Positions 33,154-43,365 of a stretch of 64,000 nt of DNA are shown here, piece by piece (within the stretch, counting starts at the first letter, position 1; the number at the start of each line of letters is the position of its first letter). Under the pieces are notes generated by a model. It was not told where the DNA came from. It ran no database searches and worked only from the letters and a program-made list of their open reading frames with translations. The DNA lies in NCBI RefSeq assembly GCF_006517815.1, contig NZ_CP041198.1:1488001-1552000 (forward strand). Direction: 5' to 3'. Source of the stretch: Pseudarthrobacter sp. NIBRBAC000502770. GTDB lineage: Bacteria; Actinomycetota; Actinomycetes; Actinomycetales; Micrococcaceae. The position numbers were made by a program, and so were the translations under genes.

Positions 33154-34452
33154 ATGGGCGATCTGAGCGGAAACTATGAAATCCGGCGCTTTCCCGCCGT
33201 GTCCAAAGGCAACGAAGGGTACGCGGAGGCCGAAACCTGGGCCAAGGCCGTTGGGTTCGGTTTCCACGACTCCACCCGAACGCCCGAACACCGGGAGCGG
33301 TCCCTTGCCACCTACGAGGTCGATGGCCGGATCTTCACCGGGGCTTACCAGACCGGTCCCGTGGCCCCGTCCTCGCTGCCTGCCGAGGTGCCCGTTGCCA
33401 CGTTCGGGACCTTCCGCAAGACCCTGAACATTGGTTTCGGCCGCATGCTGGAGACGCAGATGGTCACGGCCGTGACCGTCCGCACTTCGCACCGCCGGCG
33501 CGGCCTCCTGCGCCGCATGATGACCGAAGACCTCCAGGCTGCCAAGGACGACGGCGTCGCCATGGCAGCGCTGACAGCCTCGGAGGGCAGCATTTACGGC
33601 AGGTTCGGCTACGGCGTCGCAAGCCTCGAGCGCACCGTGAAGGTGGACACCACGGGCCGGTTCACCCTGCGGCACACGGCCACGGGCGCCGTGGAAGTGG
33701 CGGACCCCAAAACACTGCTGGACGTGGCTCCCGCCGTGTTCGAACGCGTCCACCGGCACACGCCCGGGTCCCTCGGCCGGCAGGAATGGTACCGGCACCT
33801 GGCCTCCGGGTCGCTGGGACGCGACGGCAAGGAAGATCCCGCCATCAAGGTGGCGCTGCACTACGGCCCGGACGCAACCATCGACGGCTACGTCTCCTAC
33901 AAGTTCCTTGGCTGGGACACCACCCCCTACACGGTGGAAGTGGTGGACCTTGTGGCCGCCACCGACCACGCTTACCTCGAACTCTGGCAGTACCTGGCGG
34001 CCATCGACCTCGTTGAACGGGTTACCTGGAACGAGGCCCCGGTGGATGATCCCCTCGCCTGGGCCCTGGCTGACCCCCGCTGCATCGACGCCTCGGACAG
34101 CCGCGATATGCTCTGGCTCAGGATCCTCGACGTTCCGCAAGCCCTCGCTGCGCGGCACTACCCGGCCGATGGCCGGCTGGTCCTCAACGTCGATGATCCG
34201 CTCGGCCTCACGCCGGGGATTTTTGCCCTGACCGTGGAGGGCGGCCAGGCCGCCGTCGAACGCCTCCCCGACGGCACCGCCGCCGATCTCGAACTGGGGG
34301 TCGCCGCGCTGTCCTCGATCTTCCTCGGTGGTGTGTGCCCGGTCACCCTGAAGGCTGCCGGCGCCATCAGCGAGCTGCGGCCGGGGGCCGCCCTTCGGGC
34401 GCGCCAGATGTTTGCGGTGGAACGGGCGACGCACTGCCTGACCCACTTCTGA
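33154..34452 (+). CDS. Eis-like GNAT N-acetyltransferase
   Basis: A 432-residue acetyltransferase with the three-part Eis architecture. An N-terminal GNAT domain has the acetyl-CoA motif VTVRTSHRRRGLLRRMM and SIYGRFGYGVAS. A central second GNAT-like domain has no CoA motif. A C-terminal sterol-carrier-like domain ends in a free-carboxylate Phe (HCLTHF), which in Eis acts as the catalytic base. M. tuberculosis Eis acetylates aminoglycosides and other amines; the natural substrate of environmental homologues is unknown. Its stop lies just before the rpsA promoter. Confidence 0.9.
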   Translation: MGDLSGNYEIRRFPAVSKGNEGYAEAETWAKAVGFGFHDSTRTPEHRERSLATYEVDGRIFTGAYQTGPVAPSSLPAEVPVATFGTFRKTLNIGFGRMLETQMVTAVTVRTSHRRRGLLRRMMTEDLQAAKDDGVAMAALTASEGSIYGRFGYGVASLERTVKVDTTGRFTLRHTATGAVEVADPKTLLDVAPAVFERVHRHTPGSLGRQEWYRHLASGSLGRDGKEDPAIKVALHYGPDATIDGYVSYKFLGWDTTPYTVEVVDLVAATDHAYLELWQYLAAIDLVERVTWNEAPVDDPLAWALADPRCIDASDSRDMLWLRILDVPQALAARHYPADGRLVLNVDDPLGLTPGIFALTVEGGQAAVERLPDGTAADLELGVAALSSIFLGGVCPVTLKAAGAISELRPGAALRARQMFAVERATHCLTHF

Positions 34453-34477
34453 GCCCCGTCCCGGCTCCCCGCCCGCT

Positions 34478-34507
34478 TTGACCCCCATTGCCGGCAGCGA
34501 CTAGAAT
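34478..34507 (+). promoter_or_regulatory. rpsA promoter
   Basis: TTGACC (34478-34483) and TAGAAT (34502-34507) are separated by 18 bases, giving a leader of about 175 bases before the rpsA ATG. The leader (34515-34687) includes a CACGTG palindrome and GC-rich complementary stretches, but I cannot define a known element in it. Confidence 0.7.
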
Positions 34508-34687
34508 GAACGGGCGTGTACCACGTGCACGCGCTTGCGGTCCCCTAAAGACGGCATTGAAAGCAATCCACAAATCAGGATGACCCGGGGAATCCATCGG
34601 ATTCACCGAGAATCGCGCCTGCGTTCCATAACGCGGGCGCGCCGGTTTGCCTGACCGACTAACTATCCACAACGGAGCCCCTACTAC

Positions 34688-36163
34688 ATGACCATCACCT
34701 CCACCGAGAAGCCCGGTACCCCCGTAGTCGCGATTAACGACATCGGTACCGCTGAGGACTTCCTCGCAGCTGTCGACGCCACCATCAAGTACTTCAACGA
34801 CGGAGACCTCGTCGAAGGTACCGTCGTCAAGGTCGACCGCGATGAAGTCCTGCTCGACATCGGTTACAAGACCGAAGGTGTCATCCCCTCCCGCGAGCTG
34901 TCCATCAAGCACGACGTTGATCCCGGGGACGTTGTCTCCGTTGGCGATCAGGTCGAAGCCCTGGTGCTCACCAAGGAAGACAAAGAAGGCCGCCTGATCC
35001 TCTCCAAGAAGCGTGCTCAGTACGAGCGCGCCTGGGGCGACATCGAGAAGGTCAAGGAAGAAGACGGTGTCGTCACCGGTACCGTCATCGAGGTCGTCAA
35101 GGGTGGTCTTATCCTCGACATCGGCCTGCGTGGCTTCCTGCCCGCATCCCTCGTCGAGATGCGCCGTGTGCGCGACCTTGCTCCGTACATCGGCCAGCAG
35201 ATCGAAGCCAAGATCATCGAGCTGGACAAGAACCGCAACAACGTTGTGCTGTCCCGCCGTGCATGGCTCGAGCAGACCCAGTCCGAGGTCCGCTCCACGT
35301 TCCTCAACAAGCTGGAAAAGGGCCAGGTTCGTCCCGGCGTCGTTTCCTCCATCGTCAACTTCGGTGCATTCGTGGACCTGGGCGGCGTAGACGGCCTCGT
35401 CCACGTTTCCGAGCTCTCCTGGAAGCACATCGACCACCCGTCCGAGGTTGTCGAAGTTGGCCAGGAAGTCACCGTCGAGGTTCTCGAGGTCGACCTGGAC
35501 CGCGAGCGCGTCTCCCTGTCGCTCAAGGCTACGCAGGAAGATCCGTGGCAGACCTTCGCCCGCACCCACGCCCTCGGCCAGGTTGTTCCGGGTAAGGTCA
35601 CCAAGCTCGTTCCGTTCGGTGCGTTCGTCCGCGTCGAAGACGGCATCGAAGGCCTGGTCCACATCTCCGAGCTCGCCGTGCGCCACGTTGAGCTGGCCGA
35701 GCAGGTTGTCTCCGTTGGTGACGAGCTGTTCGTCAAGGTCATCGACATCGACCTTGAGCGCCGCCGTATCTCGCTGTCCCTCAAGCAGGCCAACGAGGGC
35801 GTCGACGCCGACAGCACCGAATTCGATCCCGCTCTGTACGGCATGGCCGCAGAGTACGACGAAGAGGGCAACTACAAGTACCCCGAGGGCTTCGACCCCG
35901 AGTCCAACGAATGGCTCGAGGGCTACGAGAACCAGCGCGCCGCCTGGGAGCAGCAGTACGCTGACGCCCAGACCCGTTGGGAAGCACACAAGAAGCAGGT
36001 TGCCCAGCACGCTGCCGACGACGCTGCAGCTGCAACCTCCGGTGACAGCGATTCCGGTGCTACCAGCTACTCCTCCGAGCCTGCTGCCACCGACACCGGT
36101 GCCGGCACCCTGGCTTCGGACGAGGCACTTGCTGCCCTGCGTGAGAAGCTGACCGGCAACTAA
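34688..36163 (+). CDS. rpsA: 30S ribosomal protein S1
   Basis: A 491-residue S1 protein with four S1 RNA-binding domains (about residues 37-108, 125-192, 209-280 and 295-370). They are recognised by repeated blocks such as VVKVDRDEVLLDIGYKTEGVIP, VNFGAFVDLGGVDGLVHVSELSW and VPFGAFVRVEDGIEGLVHISEL. Actinobacterial S1 has four rather than six domains, so the length is normal. An acidic, Ala/Ser/Thr-rich tail of about 115 residues follows. Codon use is visibly more biased (GTC, ATC, AAG) than in neighbours, as expected for high expression. It has its own sigma-A promoter and a perfect terminator. Confidence 0.98.
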   Translation: MTITSTEKPGTPVVAINDIGTAEDFLAAVDATIKYFNDGDLVEGTVVKVDRDEVLLDIGYKTEGVIPSRELSIKHDVDPGDVVSVGDQVEALVLTKEDKEGRLILSKKRAQYERAWGDIEKVKEEDGVVTGTVIEVVKGGLILDIGLRGFLPASLVEMRRVRDLAPYIGQQIEAKIIELDKNRNNVVLSRRAWLEQTQSEVRSTFLNKLEKGQVRPGVVSSIVNFGAFVDLGGVDGLVHVSELSWKHIDHPSEVVEVGQEVTVEVLEVDLDRERVSLSLKATQEDPWQTFARTHALGQVVPGKVTKLVPFGAFVRVEDGIEGLVHISELAVRHVELAEQVVSVGDELFVKVIDIDLERRRISLSLKQANEGVDADSTEFDPALYGMAAEYDEEGNYKYPEGFDPESNEWLEGYENQRAAWEQQYADAQTRWEAHKKQVAQHAADDAAAATSGDSDSGATSYSSEPAATDTGAGTLASDEALAALREKLTGN

Positions 36164-36191
36164 TTGCCGCCGCCCGGACTTCCCGGGCTGA

Positions 36192-36230
36192 CACAGTGGG
36201 CCCCCGCGAAAGCGGGGGCCCACTGTGCTT
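36192..36230 (+). terminator. Intrinsic terminator after rpsA
   Basis: A perfect 16-base stem (36192-36207 with 36212-36227) closed by a GAAA tetraloop and followed by CTTTA. It begins 28 bases after the rpsA stop. Confidence 0.9.
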
Positions 36231-36305
36231 TAAGGCGCCCGCCGTGCATTCCGGGCAATAGGCGCCTGGCGCCCTGGCCGCCGTCCGGACGGGCCCTCCA
36301 CCGCG

Positions 36306-36806
36306 CTAAAGGTCGACGACGGCGAGGACCGTCCCGTCGCCGTCGTGCGTCAGTGCCGCGCCTGCTGCGGTGAGCAACCGCTGGGCGCTGAGGTTCCCGG
36401 ACAGGGTACGCGCCGTGACGCGCTTCAGGCCTGCCCGGCGGGCCTCCGCCAGGACGAGGTCCAGGGCGGCACCGCCGATCCCCTGGGAACGGAAGCTCCG
36501 GCCAAGCCAGATACCGGTCTCCGCAGAGGGGATCCCGGCCGTGGGGTCGCGCCTGAGCCGGACGGAGCCGGCAATGCAAGAACCGTTGAAGACGGCCCAG
36601 GACTTTTCCGCCGTAGGACCGTCCAACCCGGCGGCTGCAGCGCGGTGGTAACCGTAGAACCAGGCCGTGCGCTCGAGGTTCCAGCCAGGGCCGCCCAGCG
36701 GGGGCGCCACTTCATCAGGCGAGGCGTCGCGTTTGGCCAGTTGGAGCAGCCGGTCAGCCACTGCCTCATCCACGTCCGCCAGGGTCACATCAGTCGAGGG
36801 GCTCAT
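36306..36806 (-). CDS. GNAT N-acetyltransferase (RimJ/RimL-like)
   Basis: A 166-residue acetyltransferase. The central strand AVFNGSCIAGSVRLRR is followed by the acetyl-CoA block TGIWLGRSFRSQGIGGAALDLVLAEA (Arg/Gln-x-x-Gly-x-Gly/Ala), and the C-terminal KRVTARTLSGNLSAQRLLTAAG resembles ribosomal-protein or amino-acid acetyltransferases. The substrate is unknown. Its start overlaps the end of yigZ by 17 bases, so it is co-translated with it. Confidence 0.85.
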   Translation of the reverse strand: MSPSTDVTLADVDEAVADRLLQLAKRDASPDEVAPPLGGPGWNLERTAWFYGYHRAAAAGLDGPTAEKSWAVFNGSCIAGSVRLRRDPTAGIPSAETGIWLGRSFRSQGIGGAALDLVLAEARRAGLKRVTARTLSGNLSAQRLLTAAGAALTHDGDGTVLAVVDL

Positions 36807-37479
36807 CGATCCATTCCGTCCCGTCGGGAGTAAGCTCGGCGGCGCCTGCCGTCAGTTGGAGCAGCCGGTCAGCCGCGGCAGCAATGGCGGCAGCGTTGTC
36901 AGCCACCGCAATCCGCAGCACCGCGTGCCGGTCCTGGTAGCTGGTGTCAGCCATGACCATACCCGCGGCGCGCAGATCGTTCTCCAGCCGCCCCGCTGCC
37001 GCGTGCGGAACGGCGGTGGAACAGATCCGGCGCCTGCTGCGCCGCACAAGGGGCGCCACGTCCAAGGCTGTCGAGATTGATTCCGAATACGCCCGGACCA
37101 GGCCGCCGGCGCCGAGCAGGACGCCGCCGAAATAGCGGACGACGACGGCACTGACGTCGCTGAGGTCGGCCACCCCCGTGGCGGTTTCCCTTTTCAGCAG
37201 GGCCTCGAGCATGGGGATGCCGGCAGTCCCGGCGGGTTCGCCGTCGTCGCTCGAACGCTGGACGGTCCGGTCCGGCCCGATGACGAATGCAGAGCAGTGG
37301 TGGCGGGCATCGTGGAACTCGCGGCGAAGGCCGGCCACCAGATCACGGGCTGTGTCTTCCGTGCCCGCCCTCCGGAGGACCGTGATGAACCTGGAGCGCT
37401 TGACCTGAAGTTCATTCCGGACGTCCCGGCCCGCTGCCAGCGTGGTGTAGGAGGTGGCCCGGCTCTCTTGCTCCTGCAT
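36790..37479 (-). CDS. yigZ: YigZ/IMPACT family protein
   Basis: A 229-residue protein. The N-terminal UPF0029 domain (about residues 18-130) has the family signature DDGEPAGTAGIPMLEALL and VVVRYFGGVLLGAGGLVRAYSES. A C-terminal DUF1949-like domain follows. Homologues relate to the eukaryotic translational regulator IMPACT; the bacterial function is uncertain. ATG 37479 has TAGACT seven bases before it. Confidence 0.93.
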   Translation of the reverse strand: MQEQESRATSYTTLAAGRDVRNELQVKRSRFITVLRRAGTEDTARDLVAGLRREFHDARHHCSAFVIGPDRTVQRSSDDGEPAGTAGIPMLEALLKRETATGVADLSDVSAVVVRYFGGVLLGAGGLVRAYSESISTALDVAPLVRRSRRRICSTAVPHAAAGRLENDLRAAGMVMADTSYQDRHAVLRIAVADNAAAIAAAADRLLQLTAGAAELTPDGTEWIDEPLD

Positions 37480-37486
37480 CCGGCCC

Positions 37487-37492
37487 AGTCTA
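37487..37492 (-). promoter_or_regulatory. Leaderless -10 hexamer TAGACT for yigZ
   Basis: Reads TAGACT on the minus strand, ends seven bases before ATG 37479, and lies at the very end of the ABC permease gene. Confidence 0.5.
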
Positions 37493-38770
37493 ATGGGGTG
37501 CCGGCGGGTGTTGTTCCTCGCCCGAACGGCGATGGAAGGTACTCATGATGGAGAGTTTCCCCGTGTATTGGATGGAGCCGTAGCGGAACAAATGAATGGC
37601 CAGGCGCATGACCAGGATTCCCACGATGAACAGCTCGGCAATGGTGACCACTGATTCAACCGGGCCGAGCGTGCCGAAGCCATTACGGAGCATCGCGGTT
37701 ACCGGGGCCGACAAGGGGAAATACGTGAACACCTGGACAATGGGGGAGTGCGGGTCGCTGAGGATGAGGCTGATGGCATAGAAGGGCACAAAAATGAGGG
37801 CCATCAGCGGACCAAAGATGACCCCGGCTTCCTTGGCGTTCGGCATCACTGCGCCAATCGCGCCCAGTACGGCGGTGAAGAGTGTAAACCCGCCCAGCAG
37901 GAGCAGTGCCCCCACCAGCAGCGGCCCCGGTTCGAAGACGATCTCCCTCAGATCGATGTCCGGAAGCGAAAGCCGCTCGCGGAAGAAGGCATACCCAACC
38001 ACGATTGGGGCCAGGAACACGGAAATCTGCACCAGGCCAACCAGCAGCAGGGAAATGATCTTGCCCACGATCAGGGTGGTGGGATTCAGCGTAGTGAGGA
38101 TCATCTCCGTGACCCGGTTTTCCTTCTCCTCCAGAGTGCTGTTCAGCATCTGGTTCGAGAGCAGGATGATCGTGATGTAAAACAGCACAAGGAACATCAG
38201 GGGCGGCACAGCGGCTCCGAAACCGCCGGAGACCTGGCCGTCCCGATAGGTTTCCGTCTCCACCTTGATGTTGCCGCCGGAGGCCGCGGTGATGGCTGCG
38301 GAACCGATCTTGGCCTGCGCTGACAGGGCCAGGAGCTGTTTGGCGACCGCCTCGTATTTGCCGTTGTCGAATACGCCCTTGTCAGCACCGTAAACCTTCA
38401 CTGCCTCCGTGGCAGGATTGGCCGGGAAGGCGAAAAAGGCTTCGATGCGTCCCTCCTTCACCTCACGGGCCCCGTCGGTGGAGCTGTCCGCCCTGGTGCC
38501 GCCCATTGCGGCGGCAACCTGGTCCGGGATGATTCCCGACCTGTCCGTATAGCTGAATGCCAGGGCAGCGTTTTTCTGCGCATCGGCGGAGGCGCTCCTT
38601 GAGCTGTTGCTGATGAAGAGCAGCCCGAAGATGATGGCCATAACCACCGGAATAGCCAGGGTCGCGATCCAGAACCGCGGCTTTTTGATGGTGCGGACAA
38701 ACTCGAAGCCCACCACGGTGCCGAGGTTGTGGCGGCTGGGGGAGGATTTCCTGGCCGGTGTCGTCGTCAT
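37490..38770 (-). CDS. ABC-2 type transporter permease (NatB-like)
   Basis: A 426-residue membrane protein. It has one helix near residues 35-55 (FWIATLAIPVVMAIIFGLLFI), a large outer domain of about 140 residues, then five or more helices (PPLMFLVLFYITIILLSNQM, TTLIVGKIISLLLVGLVQISVFLAPI, LLVGALLLLGGFTLFTAVLGAIGAVM and so on). This layout is typical of NatB/YhaP-type exporters. It contains the EEKENRVTEMILTTLNP coupling loop. It begins two bases after the stop of the ATPase gene, so the pair is one transporter; known relatives extrude sodium or peptides. Confidence 0.9.
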   Translation of the reverse strand: MTTTPARKSSPSRHNLGTVVGFEFVRTIKKPRFWIATLAIPVVMAIIFGLLFISNSSRSASADAQKNAALAFSYTDRSGIIPDQVAAAMGGTRADSSTDGAREVKEGRIEAFFAFPANPATEAVKVYGADKGVFDNGKYEAVAKQLLALSAQAKIGSAAITAASGGNIKVETETYRDGQVSGGFGAAVPPLMFLVLFYITIILLSNQMLNSTLEEKENRVTEMILTTLNPTTLIVGKIISLLLVGLVQISVFLAPIVVGYAFFRERLSLPDIDLREIVFEPGPLLVGALLLLGGFTLFTAVLGAIGAVMPNAKEAGVIFGPLMALIFVPFYAISLILSDPHSPIVQVFTYFPLSAPVTAMLRNGFGTLGPVESVVTIAELFIVGILVMRLAIHLFRYGSIQYTGKLSIMSTFHRRSGEEQHPPAPH

Positions 38771-38772
38771 GG

Positions 38773-39711
38773 TCAAACCCTTCCGGCCGCGTGCTGTTCG
38801 CCGTATACCTGGATAAAGATCTCCTCAAGGGAGACCCTGGAGGTGGTAAAACCGCTGACCGGCAGTCCAGCGGCAACCAGCTCCCGAAGGACTGCCGCTT
38901 CATTGCCGCCGGGCCGCGGGACGAGTTCAGCGCGGCCGCCTCCCTGCCGGACCACGTCGTACAGCGTTGAGGAGGGCAGGACCTGGTCTCCCGCATAGGA
39001 AAGACGGTAGACCGTGCCGCCGAATTGATCCTGGACGTCAGCTACCGTCCCATAGGCGCGGGAGGTGCCGTCCTTGAGCAGCACCACCCGGTCGCAGAGG
39101 CGCTCCACTTCCTCCATCTGGTGGGTGACCATGATCACCGTTGCCCCGCCGCGCTTGTGTTCCTCGATGATGTCCATCAGCAGGCGGCGGTTTACCGGGT
39201 CGAATCCCTTTGTAGGCTCGTCCAGGATCAGGAGTTCGGGGTCGTTCATGATGGTGACGCCGAGCTGCACCTTCTGCTGCTGGCCGCTGGAGAGTTTGTC
39301 CAGGGTCATGGTTGCCTTGTCCGCCAGCTGGACGCGTTCCAGGTATGCCAGGGACCAGCTGCGGGCCTGCGATTTGCCCAGGCCCTTGAGCCGGCCGAAA
39401 TACACCATGACATCCAGGACAGGTTCCTTCTTGTAGAGGCCCCGTTCTTCCGGAAGGTACCCCAGCCGGGTCCCATCACCGGGTTCGAAGGGCTTTCCGT
39501 CGATGTGCAGAACTCCGGACGTCGGCTGGTAGATGCCCAGGAGGGCGCGGAGGGTCGTGGTCTTTCCCGAACCGTTGCTGCCAAGGAACCCGAATGTCTC
39601 ACCTGCCTGGACATCGAAGGACAGGTTCCGAATCACGGTGGTGTCACCGAAATCCATCCGGAAATCCTCGATATGGACCAGCGGCTCCGCGGCCGCACCC
39701 CCTGCAGTCAT
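38773..39711 (-). CDS. ABC transporter ATP-binding protein (NatA-like)
   Basis: A 312-residue ABC ATPase. Walker A is GSNGSGKTTTLRALLG near residues 41-56, the signature is LSSGQQQKVQLG, Walker B is LLILDEPTKGFD and the H-loop is VTHQMEEVERL. A C-terminal extension of about 85 residues (DUF4162-like) is normal for this subfamily. It energises the permease that follows. ATG 39711 has TAGGCT six bases before it and is divergent from coaE. Confidence 0.95.
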   Translation of the reverse strand: MTAGGAAAEPLVHIEDFRMDFGDTTVIRNLSFDVQAGETFGFLGSNGSGKTTTLRALLGIYQPTSGVLHIDGKPFEPGDGTRLGYLPEERGLYKKEPVLDVMVYFGRLKGLGKSQARSWSLAYLERVQLADKATMTLDKLSSGQQQKVQLGVTIMNDPELLILDEPTKGFDPVNRRLLMDIIEEHKRGGATVIMVTHQMEEVERLCDRVVLLKDGTSRAYGTVADVQDQFGGTVYRLSYAGDQVLPSSTLYDVVRQGGGRAELVPRPGGNEAAVLRELVAAGLPVSGFTTSRVSLEEIFIQVYGEQHAAGRV

Positions 39712-39717
39712 GCCTTC

Positions 39718-39762
39718 AGCCTATCCGCATTGGCACCGGATGCAGCTGCGGCTAAGTAGGGT
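39718..39762. promoter_or_regulatory. Divergent leaderless promoters, ABC ATPase and coaE
   Basis: TAGGCT on the minus strand (39718-39723) lies six bases from ATG 39711. TAGGGT on the plus strand (39757-39762) lies six bases from GTG 39769. Confidence 0.55.
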
Positions 39763-39768
39763 GGGGGT

Positions 39769-40983
39769 GTGCTGAGAATCGGGTTGACGGGCGGGATCGC
39801 CTCAGGGAAGTCGGTGGTGGCCGCGCATTTGTTGGAACGCGGCGCCGTGCTGGTTGACGCGGATGCGCTGGCCCGGGAAGTTGTGGAGCCCGGGACTGAA
39901 GGGTTGCAGCGCATCGCGGAGGAGTTCGGGGCAGGGATGCTCGACGACGGCGGGCGGCTGGACCGCGCCCGTCTGGGCGCGGCGGTCTTCGGCAATCCAG
40001 AGCGCCTCGCCGCCTTGAACGCCATCGTCCACCCACTGGTGCGCGCCCGCGCCGCCGCCATCACGGCCGCGGCGCCCGGTGACGCCGTGGTGGTCCAGGA
40101 CATTCCCCTCCTGGTGGAGACGGGCCAGGGCAGCAGCTTCCATCTGGTGGTGGTCGTCGATGCACCGGACGACGTGCGGCTGCAGCGCATGCTCGAGCAC
40201 CGGGGAATGACCAGGGAAGCAGCGCGTGCCCGGATGGACGCCCAGGCCACGCGCGGTGACCGGCTGGCCGCTGCCGATGCCGTCCTGGACAACTCCGGTA
40301 CGGTGCAGCACCTGCTGGTCCAGGTGGACCGGCTCTGGGACGGGCGGCTGGTCCCCTTCGCCCGCAACCTGGCTGCGGGCCAACGGGCCGCCCGGAATGG
40401 CGGCCCGGTCCTGGAACCGCACCGGGCTGACTGGGCGCAGCAGGCGGCCCGGATTGGGGCCCGGATTGCGGCGGCCGCCCCGGAGCAGATTTTGGCAGTG
40501 GACCACATCGGATCCACGGCTGTTCCCGGCCTCTCCGCCAAGGACGTCATCGACCTCCAGGTGGCTGTGCCGGACCTTGCGGTCGCCGCTGCGATCGCAC
40601 CACTGCTGTCCGCTGCAGGCTTTCCGGCGGTACGGGACGTCGAAGCCGACACTCCCAAGCCCAACGCCCCGGACCAGGGCGAATGGTTGAAGCGGTTCCA
40701 CGCCAACGCAGACCCCTGCCGCGCCGTCAATGTGCACGTGCGCGCGCACGGTTCGGCTGGATGGCGGTACGCGCTCATGTTCCGCGACTGGCTGCGGAGC
40801 GATCCCTCGGCCCGGAGCCTCTATGAAGGGCACAAGGCGGAGCTTGCGGCGGAGCACGCGGGCCCGGACAGCACCAGGTCCTACGCGGAGGCCAAGGAAC
40901 CGTGGTTCACTGACGTCGCCTGGCCCCTGATGGCGGCGTGGGCCAGAGCCACCGGGTGGGAACCGCCGTCGTACGGTTCCTGA
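39769..40983 (+). CDS. coaE: Dephospho-CoA kinase fused to GrpB/UPF0157 domain
   Basis: A 404-residue two-domain protein. Residues 1-195 are dephospho-CoA kinase (P-loop GGIASGKS at 8-15, LVDADALAREVVEPG, PLLVETG, CoA-binding region), which makes the last step of CoA synthesis. Residues about 210-400 are a GrpB/UPF0157 nucleotidyltransferase-like domain (DHIGSTAVPGLSAKDVIDLQV, then VNVHVRAHG). The fusion is the usual actinobacterial form; the extra domain is reported to aid folding or regulation in mycobacteria. GTG start. Confidence 0.95.
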   Translation: MLRIGLTGGIASGKSVVAAHLLERGAVLVDADALAREVVEPGTEGLQRIAEEFGAGMLDDGGRLDRARLGAAVFGNPERLAALNAIVHPLVRARAAAITAAAPGDAVVVQDIPLLVETGQGSSFHLVVVVDAPDDVRLQRMLEHRGMTREAARARMDAQATRGDRLAAADAVLDNSGTVQHLLVQVDRLWDGRLVPFARNLAAGQRAARNGGPVLEPHRADWAQQAARIGARIAAAAPEQILAVDHIGSTAVPGLSAKDVIDLQVAVPDLAVAAAIAPLLSAAGFPAVRDVEADTPKPNAPDQGEWLKRFHANADPCRAVNVHVRAHGSAGWRYALMFRDWLRSDPSARSLYEGHKAELAAEHAGPDSTRSYAEAKEPWFTDVAWPLMAAWARATGWEPPSYGS

Positions 40984-41050
40984 CCCCGCTCCACGCCTGG
41001 CGGATGTTCGCCCGTAACGGATTGGACCCATCACTGTCGGTGCCCGGCGG

Positions 41051-41056
41051 TAAATT
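41051..41056 (+). promoter_or_regulatory. Leaderless -10 hexamer TAAATT for uvrB
   Basis: Ends six bases before ATG 41063, with no Shine-Dalgarno sequence. Confidence 0.5.
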
Positions 41057-41062
41057 AGATTC

Positions 41063-43177
<2,115 letters not shown>

Positions 43178-43205
43178 CGTCCGCGGGCGGGTGTCCGGCT
43201 TGGGG

Positions 43206-43211
43206 TACAGT
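43206..43211 (+). promoter_or_regulatory. -10 hexamer TACAGT for the terC leader
   Basis: TACAGT sits just before the riboswitch and would start the transcript near 43218; no convincing -35 box is seen. Confidence 0.45.
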
Positions 43212-43212
43212 T

Positions 43213-43346
43213 AAAGGACGTAGGGGAGTATCCCAAGCGCTACGATCGTCAACACGCAGGGCATAGTTGCCCTGCCGGGCGTAGCGGGCCGCCACATCAG
43301 CACAAAGTGCACAGGCTGGCCGGAGAGACTTACACCATTTTGTGTA
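43213..43346 (+). ncRNA. Manganese (yybP-ykoY) riboswitch upstream of terC
   Basis: The leader contains the family's conserved pieces in order: AGGGGAGTA (43222-43230), CGTCAACACG in the middle (43247-43256) and GGCCGGAGAGACTTA at the closing side (43318-43332). The intervening segments are GC-rich and complementary. It is followed by a short hairpin TACAC-catttt-GTGTA (43331-43346) and then AAAGG before the GTG start, so control is probably translational. The Mn2+-sensing yybP-ykoY RNA commonly precedes TerC/MntP-type exporter genes; the match is by eye and not by covariance search. Confidence 0.82.
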
Positions 43347-43365
43347 CCCTGCGAAAGGCTTTCCC

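Noticed and set aside
34508..34687. A defined regulatory RNA in the rpsA leader
   Set aside because: The leader is long and has some complementary stretches, but I could not match it to a known element or draw a convincing conserved fold.
34367..36223. 618-codon open frame antisense to rpsA
   Set aside because: It mirrors the strongly biased rpsA codons and has no homologue-like features.
40996..41012. Half SOS box (CGGATGTTCG) upstream of uvrB
   Set aside because: Only one arm matches the LexA consensus and it is about 50 bases from the -10, so it is not listed as an operator.
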